From contig NZ_JAIMID010000029.1 in assembly GCF_019966535.1 (NCBI RefSeq), positions 1-52,819 of the forward strand: a stretch of 52,819 nt of DNA, given 5' to 3'. The translations under genes were made by a program, and so were the position numbers. This DNA is from Mesobacterium pallidum (GTDB lineage: Bacteria; Pseudomonadota; Alphaproteobacteria; Rhodobacterales; Rhodobacteraceae). The notes under the pieces were generated by a model that was not told the DNA's origin, did not search any database, and saw only the letters and a program-made list of their open reading frames with translations. Below are positions 1-15,000 of the stretch, piece after piece (the stretch's first letter is position 1; each line of letters begins with the position of its first letter).

Positions 1-77
1 GGCCGGCGGGACCGGCAACGACACCTACCGCTTTTCCGCCGGTTTCGGGCAGGACCGGATCAGCGATTACGACTACC
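1..77. repeat. Terminal direct repeat, left copy (circular-contig overlap)
   Basis: These 77 bases are identical to 52743-52819. The length equals a common largest k-mer of short-read assemblers, so this is best read as the overlap of a circular contig and not as a biological repeat. Removing one copy gives a circle of 52,742 bp. The frame of the giant RTX gene is the same on both sides. Confidence 0.9.
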
Positions 78-3000
78 AGGCGAGCGGCAGCGCCGATGCC
101 AACGTCGTCGAATTCGACGCCACGCTCAGCGCCGCCGATTTCGTGGTCTACGAAGATGGCAGCTACCTGCGGCTGGCCTTTGCCGGCACGGCGGACTGGG
201 TACGCATCCCCGTGCCGTCGCCGGGCTTCGAAGGCGAGGTCGACCCGGAGACGCCGGCGATCACGCAGGTCACCTTCCTGGGCGACGGCACCAGCTACAC
301 CTATGCCCAGCTCGAGGCGATGGCGGTCCCGCTGCCTGCTGGCCTGTTCCTCTTCGGTGACGTGGTCGATGACACGCTGACCGGCAGCACAGCGGCCGAC
401 AGGCTCGAGGGCCTTGGCGGCAATGACCTGCTGATCGGGCAGGGCGGCAACGACACGCTGCTGGGCGGACTTGGCCAAGACACGCTGACCATCGGCGGGG
501 GCCGCGTGACGGCCGATGGCCAGGGCGGCGGCACCACCACCTACCGGGTGACCGGCGGGTTCGACAGCATCGACCTGGCGGCGGATTACAGCGGCGAGGT
601 CAACGTGCTCGAACTGCCGGGCGTGGCCAGCACGGATGTCACCATCGGCTACGGGATCAGCTCGCGGCTCAGCATCGCCGAGACTGGTGGCGCGGGCCGC
701 ATCATCCTTGGCTCGGGCGCGGTGTCCGAGGTGCGGTTCTCGGACGTCACGCTCACGCTGGCAGACCTGTACCTGGCGGCCGATGCGACCGGGCGCACCG
801 GGCTCGACCTCTTTGCCAGCTCGGGCACCGTGTCACTCGATGGCGGGGCGGGCGACGATTACCTGTCGGGCCGGTCGGGTAGCCAGGTGCTGCAGGGCTT
901 TGGCGGCGCGGATTCGCTCAGCGGCTCGTCGGGCGACGACACGCTGGACGGCGGCGCCGGGCATGACACGCTGAACGGCGGCTCGGGCAACGACACCTAT
1001 CTTTTCTCGACCGGGTTCGGCCACGACCTGCTGTATCTCGACGGGGGCAGCGACGCCTTCGACGTCATCGTCTTCGATGCCAGCGTGACGCCGGGCGACA
1101 TCGGCGTGACCCAGGGGCCGGGCGGCTACGAGCTGTCCACGGATGGCGGGGCGAATACGCTGACGCTGTCGGGCGACAGAGGGCAGATCGCCGAGATCCG
1201 CTTTGCCGACGGCACCGTCTGGACCCCGGCGACGCTGGCCGCGCTGGCCGTGCCCGCGGGGCTTGACCAGACCGGGACGCAGGTGGCCGACACCCTGGCC
1301 GGCGGCGCGGGCAACGACGAGATCGCGGGCGGCTTCGGCGACGACCTGCTGTCCGGCGGCGACGGCAACGATTACATCTACGGCGGCGCCGGGCTCGACA
1401 CGATCACCGGCGGGGCAGGGGACGATTACCTCGAGGATGACACGGGCGGCGCGGTCTACACTTTCGGCGCCGGCTTCGGACAGGACTACATCTGGAACCT
1501 GCGCGACCCGGGCAGCACCTCGGCCGTCGCGTTCGACGCCACCATCCTGCCCGCCGACGTGATCGTCGAAGAGCTGGGCGAGGGCGGCTCCTGGGCGCTG
1601 CGCATCGCCGGCACGGGCGACATGATCACCTTCGATCAATACACCAGTTCCTCCGGCGACGCATATGGCCTCGACGAGGTGCGTTTTGCCGATGGCACGA
1701 CCTGGGACGCGGCCGAGCTGGCGGCGCGGCTGGTGTCGGTGCCGTGGCAGACCTCGATCTACGGGGACAACCCGCCGATGCCCGAGGGCGGGGCGGGTGA
1801 CGACATCATCACCGGCAATTCCGACGCCAACCTGCTGGTCGGCAACGGCGGCAATGACACGCTGGACGCGGGGTCGGGCGACGACACGCTGGACGGCGGG
1901 GCGGGTGACGACAGCCTCGCGGGGGGCAACGGGCAGAACAGCTACCTCTTTTCGGCCGGGTTCGGGCAGGACACCCTCTACGATTACGGCTACGACAGCG
2001 AGATCGTCTTTGACGCGACGCTGGCGCCCGCCGACATCCGGGTCGAGCAGGCGGGCAGCGACCTGATCCTGCATGTGATCGGCACCGAGGACCGGATCAC
2101 CATTCTTTACGGTGCGACCTACAGCGATCTCGAGCAGGTCGTCTTTGACGACGGCACCACCTGGACCAAGGCCGAGATGATCGCGGCCGTGGTGGCGGGC
2201 ACGGGCGTGGTCGTCGCCAGTTCGGAGGCGGCGGACACGATCACCGGCACCCCCGGGGCCGACAGCCTCGACGGCATGGGCGGCGGCGACAGCATCGACG
2301 GGCTGGCGGGCGATGACACCCTTGTCGGCGGCACCGGGGCGGACACCGTCACGGGCGGTACCGGCGACGACCTGCTGACCGACGAAGGCGGCGACGACAC
2401 CTACCTTTATGCCCTTGGCGACGGCAGCGACCGGATCGAGGACGCGGGCGGTATCGACCGGCTGGCCTTTGGCCCGGGCATCGCGCCCGCGGACGTGACC
2501 GTGACCCAGATCGGCGGCACCGACATCCTGCTGCGCATCGGCACCGACACGCAGGACCGCATCACCATCGCGGGCGCCTGGGACGATCCCGCCCGCGCGA
2601 TCGAGACCGTGGCTTTCGACGATGGCACGAGCTGGAGCCACGCCGACCTTGTCGCGCTGGCCCTTTCGGGCAGCGCCGGGCCGGAGGTGCAGATCGGCTC
2701 GGCCCTTGCCGATACCGTGGACGGCCTGGGCGGCGACGACCGGATCGAGGGCCGCGCGGGCGACGACAGCCTGCTGGGCGGCTCCGGGTCCGACACGCTT
2801 TCTGGCGGCGACGGGGCCGATACGCTGGTCGGCGGCACTGGCGGCGACACGCTGGACGGCGGCGCGGGCGACGATGTCTACCGCTTCGGCCTGGGCGAGG
2901 GGTCGGACACGATCACCGACGGCGGCGGCCTCGACCGGGTCGAGATGGCGGCGGGGCTGCTGCCCGGCTCCCTCGCGGTCACGGCGCTGAACGGCACCGA

Positions 3001-6000
3001 CATCGTGCTGCGCGTCACCGGCAGCGAGGACCGGCTGGTCCTTGCGGGCGCGCTGGACGATGTGGCGCGCGAGATCGAGGAGATCCGCTTTGCCGATGGC
3101 ACCAGCTGGAGCCACGCGGACCTGCTGGCCCGGATCCCTGCCGAGACGGACAAGACCGTCGCAGGCACAACCGGCGATGACAGCCTCGCGCCCGGCGCGG
3201 GCGATGACACGGTCGATGCGCTGGACGGTGCGGACCTGGTCGACGGCGGCGCGGGTCATGACCTGCTGGAGGGCGGGCTCGGCAACGACACCGTCACCGG
3301 CGGTCAGGGCAACGATGCGCTCACCGATGCGGGGGGCGACGACCTTTACCATTTCGCGCGCGGCGACGGTCAGGACAGGCTCACCGATCTTAGCGGCCTG
3401 GACGCGATCCAGCTGGGCGCGGGGATCGCGCCCGCTGACCTTTGGGTGGTGCAGGACCCGGCGGGTACCGGGCTGATCCTGCGCTTTGCCGGGACCGAGG
3501 ACCGCATCCACCTGGCCGGCGCGCTGGCCGACAGCGCGCTTGCCATCGAAGAGCTGCGGTTCGACGGCGGCGCGGTGCTGACCTTTGCCGAACTGGTGGC
3601 GCTGAGCCAGCAGCCGACCGAGGGCTCGGAAACGATCACCGGGACCGCCAGCGACGACGCGCTTTACGGCGCGGGCGGCGACGATTCCCTCGACAGCGGC
3701 GGCGGCGACAGCGCGCTTTATGGCGAGGGCGGGTCGGACACGCTGACCGGCCGCGACGGCAACGACACGCTGGACGGCGGCGCCGGGACCGACAGCCTGA
3801 TGGGCGGGCTGGGCGATGACGCCTATGTCTTCGGCCTCGGGTCCGGGCAGGACACGATCACCGACACCGGCGGCCTTGACCGGGTGGAATTCGGCGCGGG
3901 CGTGGAGGCCGCGCAGATCACCGTGCGCAAGACCGGAACCGGAGTCGAATTGCGCCTTGCGGATGGCCCCGACCGCCTGACCATCGCCGATTTCCCGAAC
4001 GGCGCCGGCACGATCGAGACGCTGCTCTTTGCCGATGGCAGCAGCTGGGACGCGGCCGAACTGCTGCGCCGCGCGACGGCCGGGACGGCGGGCGACGACA
4101 GCTATGCGGGAAGCGCCGGCGACGACGTGCTGGTGGGCCTCGCGGGCGACGACACGCTGGACGGGCTGGCCGGCAACGACCTGCTCGACGGCGGCGCGGA
4201 TGACGATGTGCTTTCCGGCGGCGCCGGGGCGGATACGCTCGATGGTGGTGCGGGCGAGGATACGGCCAGCGGCGGCACGGGCGGCGACCTGTATGTCTTT
4301 GCGGCCGGCGACGGCATCCTGCTGATCGACGACCAGGGCGATGGCACGGACGACACGTTGCGGATCGAGGGCTATGCGCTGGACGCCCTGCGCTTTGCCA
4401 AGACCGGGACGGATGGCGCCGACCTGACCATCCGCTTTGCCGGCAGCACCGACCGCATCGTGGTGACCGGCGCCTTTGCCGGTACCGCGGGCGCCATCGA
4501 GACGCTGCTGCTGGCCGACAGCCTTGCCACGCTGACCCTTGCCGAGATCGAGGCGCGGGTGCAGCCCGACATCGGCATCGACGGCAGCGCGCTTTACGGC
4601 GACGAGACCGCCAACACGCTCACCGGCACCGCTTTGGGAGACTACCTGAGCGGCGGCGCCGGGGCGGATACCCTGACCGGCGGGGACGGGGACGACATCT
4701 TTGGCGACATTGCCGCCGATGACGCGGTCGACCAGATGACCGGCGGCGCCGGGCGCGACACCTATCGCTACCTGCCCAGCTTCGACATCGCGGCCGACGT
4801 GGCCGAAGACGTGATCACCGATTTCACGCCCGGCGATGCGGGCGACGTGATCCGGCTCAGCGCCTCGACCCCCAACCCCTTTGCCACCGGCCGGTTGCAG
4901 ATCGTGCAGGACGGGGCCGACACCACGCTGATGCTGACCGGCGACGACGGCACGGCGCGGTCGATCCTGCGGCTTTCGGGCGTGGACGCGGGCCTGCTGA
5001 CCCCCGCCAACTTCGGCGGGGTCTCGCTGACGCGCGACAGCTCGGGCCTCAGCGACAGCGACGATCCGACCGAGGCCGGCGGCGGCCCGCTGGGCGACCT
5101 GGTCTACGGCAATGGCGGGGCCGACACGATCAACGGCTACGGCGGCAACGACACGCTGGCCGGCGGCGCGGACGGCGATCAGGTCAACGGCGGCTTTGGC
5201 GACGATTCGGTCGCGGGCGAGGCCGGGCATGACGCGCTGACCGGCGGTGCCGGCAACGACATCCTCTCGGGCGGCGCAGGCGATGACACGCTGACGGGCG
5301 GCGACGAGGATGCCGAGTTCGCGGGCAACGACATCTTCGACGGGGGCCTCGGCGACGATCTGCTGCAGGGCGGGGCCGAGAACGACATCTACGTCCTTGG
5401 CGCCAACGATGGCCGGGACACGATCACCGATGCGGGTGGCACGGACCGCATCGCATTCGACGCCAGCGTGGCGCCGGGCGACGTCACGGTGGTGCAGATC
5501 GGAGACGAGCTGGAGCTGCGCGTCGCGGGCGGGACGACCCGCGTGCGGCTGGCCGGCGCGGTGATCGAAGAGATCGCCTTTGACGGTGGCACGACCTGGG
5601 ACTGGGCCGAGGTGCTGACCCGCGCGATGGGCGCGACGGAAGGCGACGACGCGCTCGCGATCCTGGCGGGGCAGAGCCTTGACGGGCTCGGCGGCAACGA
5701 CACGCTGACCGGCAGCGACCTGGCGGACACGATCACCGGCGGGACAGGCGACGATGTGCTGCGCGGCGGTCTGGGCGATGACGTCTACCGCTTCGCGGCC
5801 GGTTTCGGCCAGGACGCGATCGACGACCGGGACGGGCTCAACGTGATCGAGCTGGGCGCGGGCATCGCGCCCGCCGACGTGGCCCTGGTGCGCGGGCAAA
5901 AGACCGTCATCCTCGAGGTGCTGGGCACCGGCGACCGCATCGACCTCGGTTGGGACGCCGACCCGGCCATGGCGATCCGCGAAGTGCGCTTTGACGGCGG

Positions 6001-9000
6001 CACGGTCTGGACGGCGGCGACGCTGGTCGGCATGGCGCTGGCCGCGACGGCGGGCGACGACGTGATCCACGGCACGGACGGGGCCGAGACCCTGACCGGC
6101 GGCGCGGGCGATGACCGGCTGATCGGTGACGATGGCGCGGACGATCTGACCGGCGGCACCGGCGTCGACCTGTTGGAAGGCGGGCTTGGCGACGACACCT
6201 ACCGCTTTGCCCTCGGCGACGACCAGGACCGGATCGCGGACGGTGGCGGCAGCGACGTGCTGGTGCTTGGCCCCGGCATCACCGAGGCCGACATCCGCGT
6301 CGCGCAATCGAGCGACGGCAGCGCGATGATCCTCGCCATCGGCGCGGACGGCGACCGCATCCGCATCGACGACATGCTGGGCGCGGGCCGGATCGAGACG
6401 ATCCGCTTCGACAGCGGCACCGAATGGGGCATGGCCGACCTGCTGGCCCGTGTGCCCACTGCGCTCGACGATCACATCTTCGGCGACGAGACCGACAACC
6501 CGCTGACCGGGGGCCTGGGCGACGACCGCATCTCGGGCGGAGCGGGCGATGACACCTACACCTTCGCGGCCGGCGACGGGCGCGACATCATCCGCGACGG
6601 GGCGTCCTCGGGCGCGGACCGGCTGGTCATCAGCGGCTACGCGCTGTCCGAGATCCGGTTCGCGCAGCTCGGGACCGACAGCACCGACCTTGCCATCCAG
6701 TTCGACGGCAGCGACGACCAGATCCTGATCGCAGGCGGGCTCGACACCCGGGGGCGCGGGATCGAGACGGTCGAGATCGCGGATGACGGCGTGAGCCTGA
6801 CGATCGCGGACATCACGGCGCGGCTGGTCGCGGCGCAGGCCAGCGACGGCGCCGACACGGTGCTGGGCAGCGACAGCGACGACACGCTGGCGGGCGGTCC
6901 GGGCGACGACCTGCTGATCGGCCAGCGCGGCAACGACGTGTTCGACTACGCCAGCGGCGACGGCGACGACCGGATCGAGGCGCTGGAGGGCGGCGCGAAC
7001 GAGGTGCGCCTGCTCGACTACCTGCCCGAGGACGTGGTGCTCGCCGTGCGCGCCGGGCCGACCAGCGACGATTTCACCATCGGCTTTGCCACCAACGGTG
7101 ACCGTCTGGTGCTGGTCGGCGCGCTGGGGTCCGGCAACGCGGGGAGCACGACGCTGCAGGTCCGCTTTGCCGACGACACCGTCTGGGGTCGGGCCGAGAT
7201 GCGCGCCCGTGCGCTTCAGGACATCGAGACCGGTTTCGACGATTCAATCTTCGGCTTCGACGGGGACGACCTGATCGACTTCGGCGCTGGCGACGACTGG
7301 GCCGACGGGCGCGGCGGGGCCGATGGCTATACCTTCTCGGTCGGAGACGGGCAGGACCGGATCAAGGACAGCGGCACCGCGACCACCGACCTCGACGTCG
7401 TTTCGTTCGTCGGGTTCGACCCGGCGCAGGCCACGGTCAGCCGCCTGTTCCGCGGCAGCGAGACGGTGCTGATCGAGTTCGTGGACCAGCCCGGCGACAG
7501 CCTGATGGTGATCGACGCGCTGTCCAGCGGCGGCACCTCGGTCGAGGAATACCGCTTTGACGACGGCACCAGCTGGACCCGCGCCGACCTGCTGACGCTT
7601 TTGGACAACAACGCGCCGGTCGCCAATGACGACGGCTATTTCTCGGTCGTGACGGGGCAGGAGCTGGCGATCTCGCTGAACGACCTCTTGGCCAACGATT
7701 TCGACGCGGACGACGACGCGCTGACGGTCACGCTGGTCGACGGCAGCCCGGACGGCACGGCGACGCTGGTGGGCGACGGCACGCTGCGGTTCACCTCGGT
7801 CACCGATTTCACCGGCACCACGACGATCCGCTACCGCATCACCGACGGCCGCAACGCCTTTGACGAAGCGGTCATCAACGTGAACGTGCGGCCCGTGGCT
7901 GAGGCGCTGGACGACACCGGGTTCACGGTGGACGAGGACGATTACCTTGTCATCCGGGCCGAGCGGCTGCTGTCGAACGACGTGGACGGCGACCGGATGA
8001 TCGTCGGCCAGGTGCTGGACGCGGTGGGCGGCACGGTCGCGCTGACCACGGATGGCAACATCGGCTTTACCCCCGACGCCGATTACAACGGCCCGGCGCA
8101 GTTCACCTATGCCGCCAACACGCCCGAAGGCGGGCGGGCCGAGGCCATCGTCCATATCGACGTGCTGCCGGTGAACGACGACCCGACGGGGGTGAACGAT
8201 GGCGGCTTCACGGTCGACGAGAACGCGTCCACCCTGATCGACCCGGCCGCACTGCTGGCAAACGATAGTGACATCGATGGCGACACGCTGGTACTGCAGT
8301 CGGTGCAAAGCTCGGCCGACCTGCTGGTCACGATCAACGGCGACGGCCAGATCGTGGTCACCCCGCGCGCCGATTTCTTCGGCACGGCGAGCTTTGGCTA
8401 CACGGTCGCCGACCCGTCGGGCGCGACCGACACGGCCACGGTCACGGTTACGGTCACCCCCGGCAACAGCGACCCCGAGGCGGTGGACGACCGCTTTGTC
8501 ACCGAGGACATCGGCGACCCGATCCGCGAGGACAACCCGGTCGTCATCAGCCTGTCCCGGCTGATCGCCAACGACAGCGACCCGGACGGCGACACGCTGA
8601 CGCTGGTCTCGGTCAGCGGCGCCAGCAACGGCCGCGCCACGCTGCTGGACAACCAGACCGTGCTGTTCGAACCGACGGCGAATTTCAACGGCGAGGCGGC
8701 GTTCACCTACACCATTTCGGACGGGCAGGGCGGCACGGCCTCGGCAACCGCGACGCTGGTCTACCAGCCGGTCAACGACCGGCCCGTGGCGCGCGACGAC
8801 CATTACAGCGACAGCGAGCTGCCGATCCTGCGCGGCACCGAGGACGTCGTGATGACGATCCCGATCGCAGAGCTGCTCAAGAACGATTACGATGTCGAAG
8901 GCTTCTCGGTCACCTTCGAGAACGCGACCGGCGGCGTGAACGGCGACGTGGTGGTGGATGGCGACAACGTCGTCTTTACCCCCGATGCGGATTTCTGGGG

Positions 9001-12000
9001 CGAGGCCACGTTCGGCTATTCCATCACCGACCCCGAGGGGCTGGTCGATGGCGGGCTGGTGACGATGTATTTCGAGGCGGTGGGCGATGCCCCGCCCGAG
9101 CCCGAGAGCGACCAGATCCTGATCCCCGAGGACATCCCGACCGTGATCCGTCTGGACACGCTGCTGGGCAACGATTTCGACATTGACGGCGATACGCTCG
9201 AGATCATCGGCTGGCGGCCGCTGAACGGGCTGGGCGATGTCTTTACCTTCGGAGCCGCGGCCGCCGGGCCGATGAACGGCACGATCGAGGTGAATGCCGA
9301 CGGCGATTACCTCTTTACCCCGTTCATCGACGCCACCTTCTCGTCCGGCTTCGTCTACATCGTCAGCGACAATGCCGAGGGGACGGCCGAGGCCTTTGTC
9401 GACATCGTCATCCTGCCGTCGAACGACGACCCGACCGTGGTGGACGACCCGGGTTTCGTCACGCCGCTGGATGTGCCGCTGGTGATCCGCGCGGCGGACC
9501 TGCTGTTCAACGATTACGACATCGAACAGGCCGACACCGATGGCGATGGCACCATCGACGTCGATCTCGACAACCCGGACCGGCCGCGCCCGACCTTCGT
9601 CGGAGTGGACGCCGTGCTCGACCCGGTCGAGCTGGCGCAGGGACGGCGGGTGCCGCTTGGCACCTTCGAGGAGGTGACCTTCCGCGGCGAGGAGTTCGTC
9701 GTGGCGCGGTTCGACGCGGGCTATTCCGGCCCGGTGGTGATCGAGTACCGGATCGCGGATGAGGAGGGGCTCGAGGACACCGGGTTCGCCACCGCGACGG
9801 TGGCCGATTTCTACGGGCAGGAGCTGGGTGGCACGCCGCTGGTGGATTACATCGAAGGCAACGCCCTGGACGAGACGATCCGCGGCTACCGGCTGGACGA
9901 CTGGGTCCGGGCGCTTGGCGGCGATGACGTGATCGAGACCGGGACAGGCGACGACCTGATCGAGGCGGGCGCGGGCAACGACTGGATCGACGCGGGCGAC
10001 GGCGGCGACGACATTCGCGGTGGCGCGGGGCAGGACACGGTCAGCTTTGCCGGGTCCAACGTCGGCGTGCGGGCGGACCTGTCGACGCTGATCGGGCAGG
10101 GCGGCTACGCGCAGGGCGATCTTTACTCGGGGATCGAGGCGCTGGACGGCACCGGCTGGAACGACACGCTGGGCGGTGACGACGGCGCCAACACGCTGTG
10201 GGGCCGGGACGGCGACGACCTGCTGGAAGGGCGCGGCGATGCCGACAGCCTTTACGGCGGGCTGGGCGACGACACGCTGGACGGCGGCGCGGGGGGCGAC
10301 AGCCTTGGCGGTGGCGAAGGCATCGACACGGCGACCTATTTCTTCTCGGACGCGGGCGTGCAGGTCTCGCTGAGCGCGGGCACTGCCACGGGCGGATGGG
10401 CCACAGGCGATACGCTCGTGAGCATCGAGAACCTCGACGGGTCCGAGTTTGCCGACACGCTGGAAGGCGACGGCGGGGCCAACGCGCTTTACGGCGACCG
10501 GGGCGACGACACGCTGACCGGCCTTGCAGGGGACGACAGGCTGCAGGGCGGGCGCGGGGCCGACCGAATCGACGGCGGCGCGGGCATCGACACGGCGGTC
10601 TACACCCTGTCGAGCGCGGGCATCGTCATCGACCTTGCCGCCGGCACCGCCTCGGGCGGGGACGCGATGGGCGATGTGCTGGTGGGCATCGAGATCATCG
10701 AGGCGAGCTACCACGACGACGCCTTGCTGGGCGACAGCGGCGACAACCGCTTCCGCGGCAGCCGGGGCGCCGACCTGATGGACGGGCGCGGCGGCTTTGA
10801 CACCGCCGACTATGCCAACGCGGACGAGGCGGTCGCGGTGAACCTGGCCACCGGCATGGGGCTGGCGGGCGAGGCGTCGGGCGATACGCTCATCTCGATC
10901 GAGGCACTGATCGGGTCGGTCCATGCCGACACCTTCACCGGCTCGGACGGCGCGGATGTGCTGGACGGCCGGTTCGGCGACGACCTCTTGCGCGGCGGCT
11001 TCGGGTCCGACGATTACCTCTTTGGCTTCGACGGCAGCGCCGACCGGATCGAAGAGCAGGGCGATGCCATCGACATCGACCGGCTGGTCATCGACTCCGC
11101 GCTGGCGCCCAAGGACCTGTCGCTGCTGCGCATCGGCGACGACCTGTTCGTCGAGCTCGAACGCGGCGACGGCTACCTGATCGACACCGTGACCGTTGCG
11201 GGCCATTTCCTTGGCACCGAGACCGGGATCGAAGAGATCGTCTTTGCCGACGGCACCACCTGGGACCGGGCCGAGATGGCGGCCCGCCTGCGCGACGGCC
11301 GGTTCAACGCGCAGGACGACATCTTCCGCCTTGGCATCGAGGACGAGATCGCGGTGATCGACCCCGCGACCCTCGTGCTGAACGACGCCGAAAGCGGCAC
11401 CGACGCGCTGGAGCTGGTGTCCGTCCAGGCGGCGCAATTCGGCAGCGTATGGATCAACGGAGACGGCATGATCGAGTTCCTGGGCGACCAGGACCATAAC
11501 GGCGACGCCTTCTTTGCCTATACCGTGCGCGACGCGCTGGGGCGCGAGTCGACCGCGCGGGTCGAGGTCAACCTGATGCCGGTCAACGACGCACCCGTGG
11601 CGGTGGACGATCCGCTGCAATACGGGGTCGAGGACCAGCCGCTGCGCATCCGCATCGAGACCCTGCTGGCCAACGATTACGACGTGGACGGCGATGCGGC
11701 GATGGAAGGGCTGCGCATCGTCTCGGCCCAGCCGCTGACCGGCAGTGACGGCAGCCCGCTGCGGCCCTACAAGCATCCCGATTACGATGGAGAGGCGACC
11801 GACGCGACTTGGTCCAAGGACGGCCAGTACATCGAGTTCCTGTCGCGGCCCGATTACTTTGGCTTCGCCGGCTTCACCTACGTGCTCGAGGACAACGACG
11901 GCGCGCAATCCACCGCCGATGTCGAGATCTACTTTGCCCCGGTCAACGACGCGCCCCGGATCACCGAACGCGCCGTGTCGTCGAAGCTGGAAGAGACGAC

Positions 12001-15000
12001 GATCTTCACCGTCTCGCAGATGATGGCCAAGGTCTACGACGTCGAAGGCGATGCCTTCGAGTTCGTCGGCCTGCATATCGGCGCCGATGGCAATGCCAGC
12101 GCCAACGGGATCGAGGTGTTCGACCCCGACACCGGCATCATCGCGTTCACGCCCGAGGCGCTTGGCGCGGCCTCGATCAGCTTTGACGTGATCGACGCGC
12201 GCGGCGCCGAGGCGGTGCTGGCGTTCAACATCAACGTCCGGCCGCAGAACCTTGGTCCGAACGCACGCGACGACTACGGCCTGCGCGCGCTCGAGGACGA
12301 GGTGATCCTGATCGACCCGGCGCTGCTGCTGGCAAACGACACCGACCCGGACGACGACCCGATCAGCTTTGTCGAGGTCTACCGGTTCGCCGAGAACGGC
12401 AAGGTCATCGTCAACGGCGACGGCATGATCGAATTCGCGGTGAAATCCGATTTCAACGGCACGGCGAGCTTCGAATACACCATCACCGACGGCCGCGGCG
12501 GCTATGACAGCGCGACGGCCCATATCACAGTGTTGCCGGTCAACAACGGCCCCGAGCTGCGCAACGACGTGGTCTTCGGCATCGAGGACGGGCCGCAATA
12601 CGTGATCCCGGCCGAGGCCTTCGGCAATGACCGCGACCTCGACGGCGACGTGATCTTCTTTGACGGCACCAACGTGCTGGGGACGTTGCAGAACCGCTAC
12701 CTCGCGTCCGATTTCACCATCGAGGCGAAGGCCGCCAATAACACCGAGTTGCCAGATTGGCTGAGCTTCGATCTGGATACGTTGACGTTCAGCGGGGTCT
12801 TCCCCGAGGGCGGCGATCCGGTCGAGGTGGCGGTCTTCGTGTCGGACCCGTCGAACGGCGCGGTGCATCCGTTCCGGTTCACCTTCAGCGAAAGCCGCGC
12901 CACCGACCTCGCCGCCGGCCTCTCGGTCGAAGAGGCGGTGCTGGGCGGGTTCGAGCTGCGCGATGCCTTCGCCGTTACGCTGGACGCCGACGGCGACGGG
13001 GTGGCGAGCTTCGACATCTCGGCCGGGGCCTTCGACGCCACGGTGATCGGCGGGCGGCCGCTGCCGTCCTGGCTGCGCTTTGACGCCGACACCCGCAGCT
13101 TCGCGCTGACCGCGTTCGAGGCGGACGACCCGGATCTTGTCCGCGTGCAGGTGGTCTACACGCCGGATCCCAAGCCCGACCTGCCCGAAGACCAGTATTA
13201 TTCGACCGAACGTGGCTTCACGCTGGAATTCGTGCTCGACCCCGCCGCGCCGGACCTCGCGGCGATCAACGCGCTGCTGGCGGGCGATCCCGGCCTCGAG
13301 GCGGCGGGGCTCTTCGGGCTCGACCTGAACGATGCGGCCAGCCTGACGGCGCTGCGCGAAAGCCAGGCGCCGCTCGACAGCTGGCTGACCTTCGACCCCG
13401 AAACGCTGAGTTTCACCGGCACGCCGCCGTCGCATTACGTCGGCGCGGTCCCGGTGCGGATCGACGTGGCGGCGGGCGGGGGCCTGCCCGACATGTCGAT
13501 CATCACCGAGGTGGTGGTGGACGAGATCATCCAGGTCCACTCCGACACGGCCGGGTTCCAGGCCATCGACGTGCCGAACCGGATCGACGTTGTCACGCCG
13601 GACGATTTCAACGGCTCGGTGGTCTTCACCTACGACGCCAACGACGAAAAGGGCGGCACCTCGGACGAACCGGCGATCATCGTCTTCAACGTCACGCCCG
13701 AACGCGAGGCGCCGGTGGCGAATGGCGACCGGGTGGACCTCTTCGAAAACGGATCGGTCACCTTTGCCGTGGCGGACCTGCTGGCGAACGACCGCGACGA
13801 TGACGGCGATGCCCTGCGCGTCACCGGCTTTGGCGACCCGGCCAACGGCGCGATCAGCGTGCTCGAGGCGCAGGTCGCGGCCGTGCCGCTGATCTCGCTT
13901 ACCCCGCTGCCCGGCGGCAGCTGGACGGCTGAACTGGAGGACGGCAGCCCGCTGCCCGACTGGATGCGCGTCGATGCCGCCACCGGGCACCTCGGCGCCT
14001 CGGTGCCGCTGGACGTGAGGGCCGACTACGCCATCCGCTTCATCAACACCGACGGCACGACGACCAATTCCGCGGTCGAGAGCTTGGCCTTCGACGGCAA
14101 TGACGGCGCCATGGTCACCTACCTGCCGCTGACCGGTTTCGCGGGCGAGGACGTGCTGTCCTACACCCTGACCGACGATGCCGAGGGGCCGGTCGAGGGT
14201 ATCGTGACGCTCGACGTCGCCTCGCTGCTCGATCCGCCGGTGGCGGTGACCGACAAGCTGAACGTCTACGAGGACGGCACACTGGTGATCGACCCGGCCA
14301 CGCTGCTGGCCAACGATTACGACGTGGACGGCGACAGCATCCGGTTCATCGGCGTCGAGGGGGCCGAGAACGGCAGTGTCAGTTTCGACGGGACGCAGAT
14401 CACCTTTACCCCGACGCCCGATTTCGCGGGCAAGGCGCAGTTCCTCTACCGCGTGACCGACGACACCCATGGCGAAAGCACGGGCCTGGTCGATCTGACC
14501 GTGATCAGCACCAATGTCGCCCCCGAGGCGGTGACAGATGTGTTCGCCACGGTCGAGGATGTGCCCTTCGAGTTCACCATCGCCGACCTGCTGGCCAACG
14601 ACACCGACCTTGACGGGGACGCGATCAGCTTTGTCTCGCTGCAATCCTCGGCGAACGGCGGGCGGATCATCGAGCTGCCGGATGGCCGCTACCAGTTCGT
14701 GCCGGACGAAAACGTCAACGGGCCGCTCAATTTCTCCTACCAGATCACCGACGGGCGGCTGCGCGACACGGGCACGATCACTTTCGACATCGAAGCGGTC
14801 AACGACGCGCCCATCGGCAACACCGACGGGCATTTCATCGGCCAGCAGGACCAGCCCTTCGTGATCGACTTTGCCGACCTGCTGTTCAACGACCGCGACG
14901 TCGAAGGCGATGCCTTTTCCATCGTCGAGGTGTTCGACGGCGACAACGGCACGGTCTGGCGCGACGGCGACACGGCAGTGTTCCAGGGCCGCGCCGGGTA

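Noticed and set aside
1..77. Terminal repeats as phage direct terminal repeats or a transposon duplication
   Set aside because: The sequence is ordinary coding repeat of the RTX gene, in frame on both sides, and no phage structural, terminase or transposase gene is present.
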